Shown here: positions 9,636 through 19,060 of the stretch, one piece after another
Position numbering within the stretch: the first letter of the stretch is position 1
Layout: each line of letters opens with the position of its first letter
Assembly (NCBI GenBank): GCA_017443145.1
Contig: JAFSPA010000013.1
Span: forward strand, 43,514 to 107,513
DNA length: 64,000 nt
Origin: Paludibacteraceae bacterium
GTDB taxonomy: Bacteria > Bacteroidota > Bacteroidia > Bacteroidales > Paludibacteraceae
Direction of reading: 5' to 3'
The notes under the pieces: model-generated
What the model was told of the DNA's origin: nothing
Seen by the model: only the letters and a program-made list of their open reading frames with translations
Databases searched by the model: none
Made by a program: the position numbers and the translations under genes

Positions 9636-10721
9636 TTATACTATTTTTGCTGCGTTTAGTTTCTCGCGTATCTTTATATATATTAAGGTGTCTTTTTTCG
9701 CGAAATCAATCTTCACGTATCCCATACCGATGCCAACCTTTGTTGTCGGCAGCATGATTCCGGAAGTAACATTTCCGATTATATTACCTGCTTCGTCGCA
9801 GATCTCGTAGCCATTACGCGGGATAGCACGCTCCAGACACTCGAAATGCACCAACTTGCGGGTTAGACCTTCTGCTTTTTGCTTAAGCAAGAACTCCTTG
9901 TCGATAAAGTCTTTCGCATCGAACTTGGTGATCCATCCGAGTCCAGCTTCCAGTGGGGAAGTGGTGTCGTCAATGTCATGTCCGTAGAGGCAATACCATT
10001 TCTCGAGACGCAAGCTGTCACGGGCACCCAAACCGATTGGAGCGAGACCATATGCTTTACCTACTTCGAAGAGTGCATTCCAAATCTGAATACCATCTTC
10101 TTTCTTGAAGTACAACTCAAAACCTCCTGCGCCCGTGTAGCCCGTATTGCTCAAAATCACGCCTTGAATGCCTGCGAAGGACCATTCGCGGAAAGAATAA
10201 TAAGGAATCGCACTTAAGTCAGCGTCGGTCAGCTTCTGTAGCATCTCCGTTGCTTTCGGTCCTTGCACAGCAAGTTGGCCGTATTTGTCGGAAGCATTCT
10301 CCAGACTCAAATCGGCATCAGCAAAACGTTCGTCTTTCACTTTGTTGACCCATGCCCAATCTTTGTCGATATTACCTGCATTAACTACGAGCAAGTACTT
10401 TGTCGTCGAATACTTATACACAATCAAATCATCCACAATACCGCCTTTTCCATTTGGGAAGCAGGAGTACTGCGCTTTGCCTGCATCCAGACGATTGATG
10501 TCGTTCGTCGTTATATACTGCAGAAAATCAACAGCGTTTTGGCCTTTTACCCAGAATTCTCCCATATGGCTAACGTCAAATACGCCTACGCCTTCACGAA
10601 CAATACGATGTTCTTCTTGAATACCGGTCGGGTACTGAATAGGCATGTTAAAGCCTGCAAACTCGGCCATACGCGCACCAAGCGCAATGTGAATGTTGGT
10701 AAATGGTGTTGTTTTTAACAT
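9636..10721 (-). CDS. gcvT: Glycine cleavage system T protein (aminomethyltransferase)
   Basis: Transfers the methylene group from the aminomethyl-lipoyl H protein to tetrahydrofolate and releases ammonia. At 361 residues it has normal length. Family features are the N-terminal [16 protein letters not shown], the [15 protein letters not shown] block near residue 46, the mid-protein [12 protein letters not shown], and the C-terminal [18 protein letters not shown]. Its start overlaps the pepT stop by 7 bp, implying translational coupling. No gcvH, gcvP or glycine riboswitch is visible here, so the rest of the system lies elsewhere. Confidence 0.95.
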   Translation of the reverse strand: MLKTTPFTNIHIALGARMAEFAGFNMPIQYPTGIQEEHRIVREGVGVFDVSHMGEFWVKGQNAVDFLQYITTNDINRLDAGKAQYSCFPNGKGGIVDDLIVYKYSTTKYLLVVNAGNIDKDWAWVNKVKDERFADADLSLENASDKYGQLAVQGPKATEMLQKLTDADLSAIPYYSFREWSFAGIQGVILSNTGYTGAGGFELYFKKEDGIQIWNALFEVGKAYGLAPIGLGARDSLRLEKWYCLYGHDIDDTTSPLEAGLGWITKFDAKDFIDKEFLLKQKAEGLTRKLVHFECLERAIPRNGYEICDEAGNIIGNVTSGIMLPTTKVGIGMGYVKIDFAKKDTLIYIKIREKLNAAKIV

Positions 10722-11935
10722 TTCTCTATGATTTTAAGGATTACATTCTTAGCTGCTTCCATACTTGGAATAGGCAGATACTCAAAACGGCTGTGGAAGT
10801 TCTCTCCGCCGGCAAAAATATTCGGGCAGGGTAGACCTTCAAAAGAAAGGCGTGCTCCGTCAGTTCCACCACGAATAGGCTGCACTTTCGGCGTCACACC
10901 AACTTCTTTCATCGCTTCTTCCACTAGGGTAACTATATGCATCACAGGCTCTACCATTTCTCGCATGTTATAGTACTGGTCGCGCAGAACGATCTCTGCC
11001 GTTCCCTCGCCATATTCGCGATTCACTTTGCGCACCAGATGCTCCATCTCGCGCTTACGGCTCTCAAAACGCGCACGGTCGTGATCGCGGATGATATAGT
11101 TCAGCGTCGTCTCTTCCACGGTGCCGCTCATACCAACCAAATGATAGAATCCCTCATAACCTTGCGTATGTTCCGGTGTCTCCCAACGAGGAAGCATAAC
11201 CGCTAACTGATAGGCAATACGCATGGAATTTAGCATCTTATGATAACCGTATCCCGGGTGTACGTTCACTCCGTGTACGATAATCTTACAACTCGCCGCA
11301 TTGAAGTTTTCAAACTCCAACTCGCCTATCGCACCACCATCCATCGTATAAGCAAAATCGCAACCGAACTTCTTTACATCAAAATGGTCCGCACCTTGTC
11401 CAATCTCCTCGTCCGGTGTAAAGCCTACACGAATTTTGCCGTGCTTAATCTCCGGATGTTGCAATAGATACTCGCACGCTGTCACAATCTCTGCAATACC
11501 GGCTTTGTCGTCCGCACCAAGCAAGGTCTTACCGTTGGTCACAATGATATCTTGTCCTTTATAATGCGCAATCTCAGGATACTTAGCAACCTCCAGAACA
11601 ATATTCTCCGCTTCATTCAGCACGATATCGTTTCCGTCGTATTCCTTTACAATCCGAGGCTGAACATGCTTACCGCTCGCGTCAGGAGCTGTGTCCATAT
11701 GCGCAATAAATCCTATAACTGGCTTACCTTCCACATTGGCAGGGATAGTTGCCATAATATAGCCATTTTCGTCTAAATCCACTTCCTGCATGCCGATGGA
11801 CTTCAATTCCTCGCACAAATACTTGGCGAACTCAATCTGTCCCGGCGTCGATGGTGTCAGATTCGTTTCCTCATCCGACGTCGTGCAGAAACTCACATAC
11901 TTTAAAAAGCGATCTACTAATTTGTTGTTTTCCAT
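10715..11935 (-). CDS. pepT: Peptidase T (tripeptide aminopeptidase)
   Basis: M20-family zinc aminopeptidase that removes N-terminal residues from tripeptides in the cytosol. The 406-residue protein has the metal-ligand motifs in order: [14 protein letters not shown] (His/Asp), [10 protein letters not shown] (bridging Asp), [13 protein letters not shown] (catalytic and ligand Glu), [11 protein letters not shown], and the C-terminal [13 protein letters not shown] with the last His. [11 protein letters not shown] precedes it, as expected. It overlaps gcvT by 7 bp and follows the dehydrogenase by 33 bp. Confidence 0.95.
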   Translation of the reverse strand: MENNKLVDRFLKYVSFCTTSDEETNLTPSTPGQIEFAKYLCEELKSIGMQEVDLDENGYIMATIPANVEGKPVIGFIAHMDTAPDASGKHVQPRIVKEYDGNDIVLNEAENIVLEVAKYPEIAHYKGQDIIVTNGKTLLGADDKAGIAEIVTACEYLLQHPEIKHGKIRVGFTPDEEIGQGADHFDVKKFGCDFAYTMDGGAIGELEFENFNAASCKIIVHGVNVHPGYGYHKMLNSMRIAYQLAVMLPRWETPEHTQGYEGFYHLVGMSGTVEETTLNYIIRDHDRARFESRKREMEHLVRKVNREYGEGTAEIVLRDQYYNMREMVEPVMHIVTLVEEAMKEVGVTPKVQPIRGGTDGARLSFEGLPCPNIFAGGENFHSRFEYLPIPSMEAAKNVILKIIEKC

Positions 11936-11968
11936 AAGTTTAATATCCGTCTCCGGCGACTGCGCCGG

Positions 11969-12943
11969 TCATACCAAAGTCATTTTGTCTATTTCGTTGT
12001 TTGCGAAAGCAATAATATTGTCTAACATCGCATCGCACATTGCTTTACGGCCTTCCCAAGTGCCGGTTCCGATATGCGGCACAAGCAGCACATTATCCAA
12101 CTCCTTCAATCCGTCACTTATCTGTGGTTCATGCTCATACACATCAAGTGCCGCACCGGCAATCCATCCCTCACGCAAGGCCCGTATCAATGCTTCCTCG
12201 TCCACATGCGCACCACGAGCCGTATTTATCAGGAACGCATCGCGTTTCATCATCTTCAATTCGCGTTCACCAATCAAATGCCTCACTTCAGGTGTGTAGG
12301 GTAGGTTTAGACTCACGTAATCCGCCGTCCGCAATAATTCTTCCTGGCTCACATATTTAATCAATTCACCATTTCCACCATTTAGCGCTGCAAGCACGTC
12401 ACCATTGATTTCATGCCTATTGTGATAGATCACTCGCATCCCGCAAGCAATCGCTCTACGCGCTACCGAACGGCCTATATTCCCCATACCTATTATTCCC
12501 AGCGTCTTGCCGTACAGACTATGTCCCAAGTTCCGCAGTAGACCGAACTGCACATCATTCGTGCGTATTCCGCGGTCAAGTTCTGCCGTACGTCTGGCGA
12601 TTCCCATAATCAGCGCCATACACAATTCTGCCGTCGGCTCAATAACCGGCTGAGGAGTATTTGTGACCAATATTCCGCGTTGACGGCATTCCGCCACATC
12701 GATATTGTCATAGCCCACACCAAACTGCGTAACAAGGCGTAACTTCGGCAACTTGTCTAATAACTCTCTGCGCACGGGCTTATAGAAATTAGTTGTCAGC
12801 ACTTCGGCTTCTAAAGCATTCCTTTTCTCCGTATTCTCACAACCAAAACTCTCCCCATATAGCGCGGTATCTGGGATAAGTTCATGCTCAGCTAAGCGGC
12901 TAAACCACTCGCTCGGAAGCATTGTGTCAATGATTATTTTCAT
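11969..12943 (-). CDS. D-2-hydroxyacid dehydrogenase (NAD-dependent)
   Basis: Member of the D-isomer-specific 2-hydroxyacid dehydrogenase family. The substrate cannot be fixed from sequence; glyoxylate/hydroxypyruvate reductase-like activity is plausible. The ATG at 12943 gives 324 residues beginning MKIIIDTMLP; upstream in-frame codons run into the promoter. The NAD-binding motif GMGNIG is at residues 152-157. Catalytic Arg243 is in NTARGAHVDE, a Glu at 270 or 272 in YEHEP, and His290 in VPHIGTGTW. It is the first gene of a run with pepT, gcvT and ppdK; pairing with glycine catabolism would suit a glyoxylate-related role, but that is inference. Confidence 0.85.
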   Translation of the reverse strand: MKIIIDTMLPSEWFSRLAEHELIPDTALYGESFGCENTEKRNALEAEVLTTNFYKPVRRELLDKLPKLRLVTQFGVGYDNIDVAECRQRGILVTNTPQPVIEPTAELCMALIMGIARRTAELDRGIRTNDVQFGLLRNLGHSLYGKTLGIIGMGNIGRSVARRAIACGMRVIYHNRHEINGDVLAALNGGNGELIKYVSQEELLRTADYVSLNLPYTPEVRHLIGERELKMMKRDAFLINTARGAHVDEEALIRALREGWIAGAALDVYEHEPQISDGLKELDNVLLVPHIGTGTWEGRKAMCDAMLDNIIAFANNEIDKMTLV

Positions 12944-12952
12944 TTCTGGCTG

Positions 12953-12984
12953 CAAAGATACTGCTTTTTTTGCATACATGCAAA
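12953..12984 (-). promoter_or_regulatory. Promoter of the dehydrogenase-pepT-gcvT-ppdK run
   Basis: On the minus strand TTTGC (12984-12980) and TATCTTTG (12960-12953) are spaced by exactly 24 nt. The box is 9 bp upstream of the ATG at 12943, leaving a very short leader. Confidence 0.8.
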
Positions 12985-13000
12985 TAAAAACGCAAAAAAA

Positions 13001-13032
13001 TTTGCACACATCATAAAATTATTGTACCTTTG
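13001..13032 (+). promoter_or_regulatory. Promoter of the 13057 gene
   Basis: TTTGC at 13001 and TACCTTTG at 13025-13032, with exact 24-nt spacing. It is divergent to the promoter at 12953-12984. Confidence 0.8.
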
Positions 13033-13056
13033 CGCCAAAATTTGAACACTAACAGT

Positions 13057-13881
13057 ATGAAACGCCTTTATTTACTACTTCCATTTTTTCTTATCGCGAC
13101 TTTGTCAGGTAAGGCTCAGACTGCTGAGCAGATGCCCAACGGACTAACTATAGCCACTATTGTCGGAGAAACTAAAACAGCGGATTCCCCGCAAGTAACG
13201 GACAGTATTCCTGCTGGAGAGATCCCTTTATGGAAACAGAAACTGTACTATGGTTATAACTTCGACATCTACTATCACAACGACTCCCGTGCTTACACCA
13301 AGGAGAACGGTTTCTCTATCGCCCTTCAGCCCGAGTTGGGTTGGAAGTTAAAAGACCGTCTCTATCTCGGTCTGCGTTTAGGAGGTAGTTATCAGAATCT
13401 GGTGACCACGTATACTTTTGAAGCTTTAGACACGACGTACACTACGGACCTGCGTGTGCATCAGGGGGCGTGGGAAGTGGTACCTTATGTGCGCTATCAG
13501 CTTAAGTCGTTGGTAGACGGCAAGATAGGTATCTGGTTAGAGGCGCACTTATACACAGGTATGCAGTTCCCAACTGTTACAGCAGGAGAGGTCAAAGGAA
13601 CAGACTATGACGGTTTGCGGCATAGCATAACGTATGGTTTCCAATTGTCTCCGGTTATCACGTTTAAGTTCAATAGAAAGAGCACATTCCAGATGTTCTT
13701 CTCCATCTTGAGTCTTGGATATAGCGGCACAACGTTCCGCTACTCGGATCCGCTGCTGGGTAATTACAACGAATACACCAACGACGTAATTATCTTCTCC
13801 GGTAAGCTCCGTAATCTCATTGCTAACCAGTTCACGCCGGGTCTCTACGGCTTGAAATTCGGTATCATGAAGAGTTTTTAG
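13057..13881 (+). CDS. Predicted outer-membrane beta-barrel protein
   Basis: The ATG at 13057 gives 274 residues with a clear signal peptide (MKRLYLLLPFFLIATLSGKAQ, cleavage after KAQ). After a linker of about 45 residues come repeated amphipathic strands rich in Tyr/Gly (KLYYGYNFDIYYHND, RLYLGLRLGGSYQNLV, GAWEVVPYVRYQLKS, IWLEAHLYTGMQF) and a C-terminal segment LYGLKFGIMKSF ending in Phe, as in outer-membrane barrels. No exact family was assigned; a DUF3575- or porin-like barrel is possible. Its stop overlaps the stop of the convergent TamB-TamL gene by 4 bp. Confidence 0.65.
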   Translation: MKRLYLLLPFFLIATLSGKAQTAEQMPNGLTIATIVGETKTADSPQVTDSIPAGEIPLWKQKLYYGYNFDIYYHNDSRAYTKENGFSIALQPELGWKLKDRLYLGLRLGGSYQNLVTTYTFEALDTTYTTDLRVHQGAWEVVPYVRYQLKSLVDGKIGIWLEAHLYTGMQFPTVTAGEVKGTDYDGLRHSITYGFQLSPVITFKFNRKSTFQMFFSILSLGYSGTTFRYSDPLLGNYNEYTNDVIIFSGKLRNLIANQFTPGLYGLKFGIMKSF

Positions 13882-16800
13882 AACGGATAGCCGATTCCGA
13901 AATTAACTCGAATAGCATCCAGTGCTGAAGGGATATTGAAGTAGGTGTTGATAGGTCTCGAATAATCCACCTTCCACTCTTTGTCGTATTTGTATGTCTG
14001 GTAGGGCGCGTGAATGGCGACGCCTATATCCAGACGTACCACGAGTCCTTCCAAGTCTAATCTCAGACCGGCACCAGTGCCGAGTGCAATCTGTCGCGCA
14101 AACTCCGGGTTATTGTATACTCCGTCGTAGAGGTTGGACGGTATCTCGAGACGTTCGATATAATCTTCAAGTCCTTCCGCTTTGAGTAGGTCCACAGTGC
14201 TATACCAGTTCCAAACGTTGCCGGCATCTACAAACGCTGCGCCATATAGCTTCCATACAATCGGGAAACGCAACTCGACATTCGCTTCCAAGCGCATATC
14301 GCCCGAGTGGAAGAAGTTCTGATTGTACTTTGCCGAATAGAAGTTACCAGGTCCGTAGGTGTATGGAGACGTAGCACGCAGACTATTCGGACCACCCGCA
14401 TAGAAAGCCTCTGACAATGGCGCAAACATCGAGTTGCCAAGCGGTATGTTAGCTCCTGCATAGATACGTGTGGCAAGGCTCACTTGCTCCGTGAAATTGA
14501 ACTTATTATGCATCTCAACGGACAGCTTCACGAACTGATTGAAGGTAATCTTACCTAACGGTTTTTCCAGGTCCGACCACTTATATCCGAACGCGCAATA
14601 AAGCGCATTAATCAGGTTACCCGATTCCTTTACTCCGAGGTCTAACATGGTGTTCACGGCCCGTTTGGAGTGGTAGTCGTTGTAGATGAAGTTATATCCT
14701 ATTGACGGTATAAACTCATCACCCGCGAGAATCTTTATCAGCTGCGGGTAATCAGCAGCTTTGTTGAGCAGTTCTTCCGACTCTGCTTTCATGCGTACTA
14801 CGGATAGCGAGAACGGCGTGAATGCGTGTGTTATATAAGCCGTAGAGTGAATAAAATATGTGAACGACCCCGACATCTTATGCACACCGTATCCACCTGC
14901 GATATTCTCGTATTGATAGCCCAGCATATAACGTGTGTCGCCGGACGGATTATTATCGCCAACCCAGTGCAGATAGGGGAAGATGAGCGATGCGTTAACG
15001 CCTAACTTATACGTATCGGTCTTCTTCGGATCGCCCGGATGTCTGTTGCGTAGTGCCCAGTAATAGGCACCGTTACCCTTCAGCGTGAAGGTCTCACCTT
15101 TGCCGATAAGGTTCTTGATAGATGACTTGAGCGTCACGTCCGGACCAATACTGTTATTCGACCGATAAGCCACATCCACGTCCGCTGTCAGATTATACGT
15201 TCGCATGATACTATCGGGGGACATCTTCTTCCAATCCTTTGTGGCGCGCACACCGATACCGGATTTATTGAGTTCGCCTTCTAAGATGTTATTATAGTCG
15301 CGTTGCGAGAACACACGCAGCAGCACATTACCATCTTTTGTCAGCTTATAATCGGCCGTCAGGCTGGAAAAAAGTCCTTGTGTCTTGTTCACGTCGGGAT
15401 TATCCGTTATCGTGGAGCCGATTGTCACACGCAGCTTGTCTTTGAAGAAGGACTTACTGATGGCAATATTCATGTCATTGGTCTTACCCGTAGCGCGAGT
15501 CGTTTGAGCGCTACTGAAATCCACTTCCATGAACTTACCCACTTTCGAGTTGGCCATCGCAGCATTGATACGGCTGTTGATGATAGACGATAGAGCATAT
15601 CCTTCCCGTTGTGCGGCTACGTTACTTTCTCCTACGTACATTCCGGTGGCCAATAACGTTGCTGCCAAGCCTTCGCGTGTGCCCTCATCCACGGAAGCTA
15701 ATTCTCGCGTGATAGCTTCGTCATCAGGCGCTTCGAGGAAGAATCCGATGGACTTGATTCCTATCGAATCCACTTCGCCGTTAACGCGAACACCCGTCCT
15801 AAAATCAACCCGTCGTGTATCTTCGCCGTTCGACTCCACATCCGCTTTCACTTTTTGCGAGGCGGACACATTGAGTTTGGTCTTACCTATTGGACCGTGG
15901 AAAGACACATGGCTGCCCGAATCGACATGGAAAGGCATAATCGGGTAGGCTTTGGGTGAATAGCGAATAAATCCGTCATCCACATTCACCCGTCCTCCGA
16001 GCTCAAGCGAACCGTCCGCGGTGCCGTAACGCACTGTCACGGTGCCGTATGGACGTACCTGTGCCAGGTTCTTCTTATCGATAGGATAGGTGATATCGGT
16101 TGTCGGGAGTATCGTTAATGCCACATCCGCTACGATGCTGTCCAGCGGTCCTGTCACCGTACCTTGTATATCCGTCGCCAACTCGCCATAAACAGGGAAC
16201 GGACCGGTCTTGGCTAACTTCACTGGCGCAAAACTGTCGGCAGAGATAGTAATATCCATCTGCATACTGTCTAAGTCCAATCCGCCGTTCAAAGTGATAA
16301 ACGTGCTATCTACGCCATAGACAGGCAATCCGTTGAGGTCTATGTGATTATGCTCCATCACAATAGGCGTCTCGCCCAGACTGATAGCCACTTCGTATGG
16401 TGTGTATTCTGCCCTTACACCAAGCGGTAACACCTGCGCGGAGATATCTGTTTTCTTAGGTAAACCGTCCACTGCTGCACTCACACGAACTGCTCCGCGA
16501 AGCGCTAATTCTTCGGGCAGCGACACAAAACCATCCACAATGTCCAAAGGTATATCTTCGGAACGCACGTCCGCGCGTAACGCGTGCTCGTACTCATCCG
16601 ACGGCGATATCTGTAAGTCGATAGCACGACTACCTAAGTCCATATTACGATACGACAAACTGTCTATCGTCAGACGTCCTTCGCCGTTCAGAGCCGTTCC
16701 TTCGCGCACTAACGCCATTCGGAATGCGGCATCGGCACATAGTCCGTAGATGCTCATCGCACCATCCGTCAGCCGTGTATCAGCAGAGAGTGAGGCGTCC

Positions 16801-18425
16801 GTGCGTCCTTCCGTCATCGACACCCGCACCGCCGCTTTGGAAGCCGGTAAACGCATAGCTGTACTGTCTTCAGGATGGTTGATGTCCGGCAGAGAAATAG
16901 CTACTGCCAAGTCGGTATGTGCCGAGTCGGAAATCAGTTCCAGCGACACATCGTCTATATCCAATCCCGTGCTGTCAATAATAGCCTGTATAGGACTTCC
17001 GTGACGTAGATCAATCGCAGCTCGCATAGCCGGAATATCGTGACGGATAGTATCAAGAACCGTCAGGTCTTCCAGACTCGTCAGACCATGTAATAATGCC
17101 GAGTCGCTCACCGTCACTACCAGCGGCGGTATCTTGTCAATAAACGTGAATAGCGGCATTGGTGTCGAGAAATCGACATTCAACCCCGGCACGCGAACTG
17201 CCAAATCCGTCACGCTGTCTGTCGATGCGGTTATCGAACTGCGCGATAGGTTCCACTGCCCGTAACGAGCCTCGTTCAAACGCACTTTGACGCGCGACTG
17301 CATAGCTCGCTTGGGATTGATGCCGCGACCCGAAGCCTCGATATCACCGGCAAGAACAACAGGTGTCTTATCTTGCATGAAAGCCGAGAGATTGACGCGG
17401 TCTATATGCACTGCAGCATCATAGATCTCGTCGTCGATATCGTAAGTTGCACGCAGACTCGCCTTGTTACCTTTGTACTCCGCATCGCCCTGTGCCTCAA
17501 CCCGCATCGTCGCCAAGTTCATCTCGGTTGTTGATAAGTCCGCACGAGCACCCATCTCGTCTGACCGAACATGTAGACCGCGACTCGTAATCAAGTTTCG
17601 CGACAAGTCCACACGCGCTCCGCCGTAAATCGTGTCGGCAGGAATACGCACAGAGCCTATGCTGAAAGCCAACCGACCTATCTCTATCCTGCGTGCGTCG
17701 TAGAGGTTGCTGCCCACGTCTATCGTCGCGTCTGTACCGATATAGCCCGTGTTAATATCCAAGCCTATTGGCTGCAGCTGGAAGTGTATATTTCGCAACT
17801 CACCGTCCGGAACTTCAAAGGCCAGTAACAAAGGTGTCGTGTCTTGTGCTGTCGTGTCGGGTGGGGTATCGCGCAAGTCAATGCCCACATCCGCATCATG
17901 CAACCGCAAACCGTACAACGGGTACTTGCCCTCTGCTATCACAATCTCCGGACTCGTCACATCCAACAACCCCACAACAGCATCTATCCCCACTGACGCT
18001 ATCATGCTATCCGAGTGAAACGTCGCTCCCTCTAAATACAGCCGTTCGACCTCTATCGGCGTGGCCAAAATACTGTCCATCTTCAAGAGTGCTCTCGCGT
18101 TCAAACGTAGGGCCTGAACGCAAAGAAGCGTGTCTCCGTCTTTTCCCACATACAGACTATCCACCTCCACCTGAAGCGGCAACTCCTCCTGCCCTTTGTA
18201 GGCGCGGTAGAGCACCATCGGCGAGTGATGGAAAGGCGAGAGGTACAAACGCCCCAACTCTATCTCCATACCTGTTTTCTCGCGGGCAATCTCTATTCCC
18301 TTGTCCAACACAACTTGCCGTGCAGAGGGAATACACACCACGCACACCACTGTCACCGACAGCAGTACCACGATGCCTAACACCGTACCTAACACGCCAA
18401 GCAATATGTTTCTTACTATTCGCAT
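13878..18425 (-). CDS. TamB-TamL fusion: AsmA/TamB-like protein with C-terminal BamA-type barrel
   Basis: Predicted envelope protein for outer-membrane insertion or inter-membrane lipid transport. From the ATG at 18425 it has 1515 residues. Residues 6-33 form a single membrane anchor, followed by the AsmA-like start (GIEIAREKTGMEIELGRLYL) and a long beta-rich body. A TamB-type (DUF490) C-terminal block lies around residues 730-1085, with ATLLATGMYVGES near 928 and IAISKSFFKDKLRVTIGS further on. Without a break it continues into an outer-membrane barrel (about 1090-1515). That part has NLIGKGETF, FYAGGPNSLRA with YTYGPGN, RLEANVELRFPI, YGAAFVDAGNVW and a terminal IGYPF, all typical of TamL/BamA. 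No POTRA domains are visible. Normally TamB and TamL are separate neighbouring genes. The two halves are recognised independently, so domain assignment is good; function is inferred. Confidence 0.85.
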   Translation of the reverse strand: MRIVRNILLGVLGTVLGIVVLLSVTVVCVVCIPSARQVVLDKGIEIAREKTGMEIELGRLYLSPFHHSPMVLYRAYKGQEELPLQVEVDSLYVGKDGDTLLCVQALRLNARALLKMDSILATPIEVERLYLEGATFHSDSMIASVGIDAVVGLLDVTSPEIVIAEGKYPLYGLRLHDADVGIDLRDTPPDTTAQDTTPLLLAFEVPDGELRNIHFQLQPIGLDINTGYIGTDATIDVGSNLYDARRIEIGRLAFSIGSVRIPADTIYGGARVDLSRNLITSRGLHVRSDEMGARADLSTTEMNLATMRVEAQGDAEYKGNKASLRATYDIDDEIYDAAVHIDRVNLSAFMQDKTPVVLAGDIEASGRGINPKRAMQSRVKVRLNEARYGQWNLSRSSITASTDSVTDLAVRVPGLNVDFSTPMPLFTFIDKIPPLVVTVSDSALLHGLTSLEDLTVLDTIRHDIPAMRAAIDLRHGSPIQAIIDSTGLDIDDVSLELISDSAHTDLAVAISLPDINHPEDSTAMRLPASKAAVRVSMTEGRTDASLSADTRLTDGAMSIYGLCADAAFRMALVREGTALNGEGRLTIDSLSYRNMDLGSRAIDLQISPSDEYEHALRADVRSEDIPLDIVDGFVSLPEELALRGAVRVSAAVDGLPKKTDISAQVLPLGVRAEYTPYEVAISLGETPIVMEHNHIDLNGLPVYGVDSTFITLNGGLDLDSMQMDITISADSFAPVKLAKTGPFPVYGELATDIQGTVTGPLDSIVADVALTILPTTDITYPIDKKNLAQVRPYGTVTVRYGTADGSLELGGRVNVDDGFIRYSPKAYPIMPFHVDSGSHVSFHGPIGKTKLNVSASQKVKADVESNGEDTRRVDFRTGVRVNGEVDSIGIKSIGFFLEAPDDEAITRELASVDEGTREGLAATLLATGMYVGESNVAAQREGYALSSIINSRINAAMANSKVGKFMEVDFSSAQTTRATGKTNDMNIAISKSFFKDKLRVTIGSTITDNPDVNKTQGLFSSLTADYKLTKDGNVLLRVFSQRDYNNILEGELNKSGIGVRATKDWKKMSPDSIMRTYNLTADVDVAYRSNNSIGPDVTLKSSIKNLIGKGETFTLKGNGAYYWALRNRHPGDPKKTDTYKLGVNASLIFPYLHWVGDNNPSGDTRYMLGYQYENIAGGYGVHKMSGSFTYFIHSTAYITHAFTPFSLSVVRMKAESEELLNKAADYPQLIKILAGDEFIPSIGYNFIYNDYHSKRAVNTMLDLGVKESGNLINALYCAFGYKWSDLEKPLGKITFNQFVKLSVEMHNKFNFTEQVSLATRIYAGANIPLGNSMFAPLSEAFYAGGPNSLRATSPYTYGPGNFYSAKYNQNFFHSGDMRLEANVELRFPIVWKLYGAAFVDAGNVWNWYSTVDLLKAEGLEDYIERLEIPSNLYDGVYNNPEFARQIALGTGAGLRLDLEGLVVRLDIGVAIHAPYQTYKYDKEWKVDYSRPINTYFNIPSALDAIRVNFGIGYPF

Positions 18426-18445
18426 CCCTTGCACGGAAAAACGTG

Positions 18446-18477
18446 CAAAGATATAACTTTTTTTCGATATATGCAAA
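18446..18477 (-). promoter_or_regulatory. Promoter of the TamB-TamL gene
   Basis: Minus-strand TTTGC (18477-18473) and TATCTTTG (18453-18446), with exact 24-nt spacing. It is 20 bp upstream of the chosen ATG, which supports that start over the longer frame. Confidence 0.8.
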
Positions 18478-18504
18478 CATTTTATGAATAAAAATGTCGT
18501 TTTT

Positions 18505-18536
18505 CTTGCACAACTCGCAAAAAAGTTGTATCTTTG
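18505..18536 (+). promoter_or_regulatory. Promoter of the mgtC-like gene
   Basis: CTTGC at 18505 and TATCTTTG at 18529-18536, spaced 24 nt. It is divergent to the TamB-TamL promoter. Confidence 0.75.
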
Positions 18537-18553
18537 CGCCAAAATTGAACACT

Positions 18554-18991
18554 ATGGAATATCTTTCGTTTTTTCAGACAGATTGGATTGCTTTACTTTC
18601 CAAAATCGTTTTGGCCACTATCTTAGGCTATCTTATTGGTATGGAGCGTGAGTTGCACGGCAAAGTTGTCGGTACGCGAACCATCTCGCTTATTGCCATC
18701 GGTAGTGCACTCTACGTGCTTATGTCACCCTCTATTGTGGGGGGAGACAACTCCCGCGTTATTGCGCAAGTCGTTTCCGGTATCGGTTTCCTTGGCGCCG
18801 GAATCATCTTCAAGGACGGCGATACAGTCAAAGGTCTCACCACTGCTGCAACCGTCTGGTGTGCTGCTGCTGTTGGCTGCTTGTGCGGTTTTGGCAGATT
18901 CTCCGAAGCAATCATCGGCACTGCCATCATCATGATTGTCAACATCTGCTTCAAACACCTCCGCTCAAAGAAAGACCAAGAAAAGTCCTAA
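18554..18991 (+). CDS. MgtC/SapB family membrane protein
   Basis: Small inner-membrane protein of 145 residues with four to five hydrophobic segments. It starts at the ATG at 18554, 17 bp after the promoter -7 box. Family signatures are GYLIGMERELHGKVVGTRT (residues 25-43), GFLGAGIIFKDGDTVKGLTTAATVW in the middle, and the small-residue helix AAAVGCLCGFG. It lacks the C-terminal ACT-like domain of full-length MgtC and so resembles the short SapB/YhiD-type members. The role may concern Mg2+ or acid stress, but the family function is not well defined. It is a monocistronic gene. Confidence 0.85.
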   Translation: MEYLSFFQTDWIALLSKIVLATILGYLIGMERELHGKVVGTRTISLIAIGSALYVLMSPSIVGGDNSRVIAQVVSGIGFLGAGIIFKDGDTVKGLTTAATVWCAAAVGCLCGFGRFSEAIIGTAIIMIVNICFKHLRSKKDQEKS

Positions 18992-19023
18992 CTCCTATAT
19001 TTTGCAATAAAAGTTCACTTTTA

Positions 19024-19055
19024 TTTGCATATATCAAAAAATAGCAGTACCTTTG
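19024..19055 (+). promoter_or_regulatory. Promoter of structured RNA locus 1
   Basis: TTTGC at 19024 and TACCTTTG at 19048-19055 (24-nt spacing). The whole box and the sequence between closely match the promoter of RNA locus 2 at 63560-63591. Confidence 0.8.
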
Positions 19056-19060
19056 CCGCG

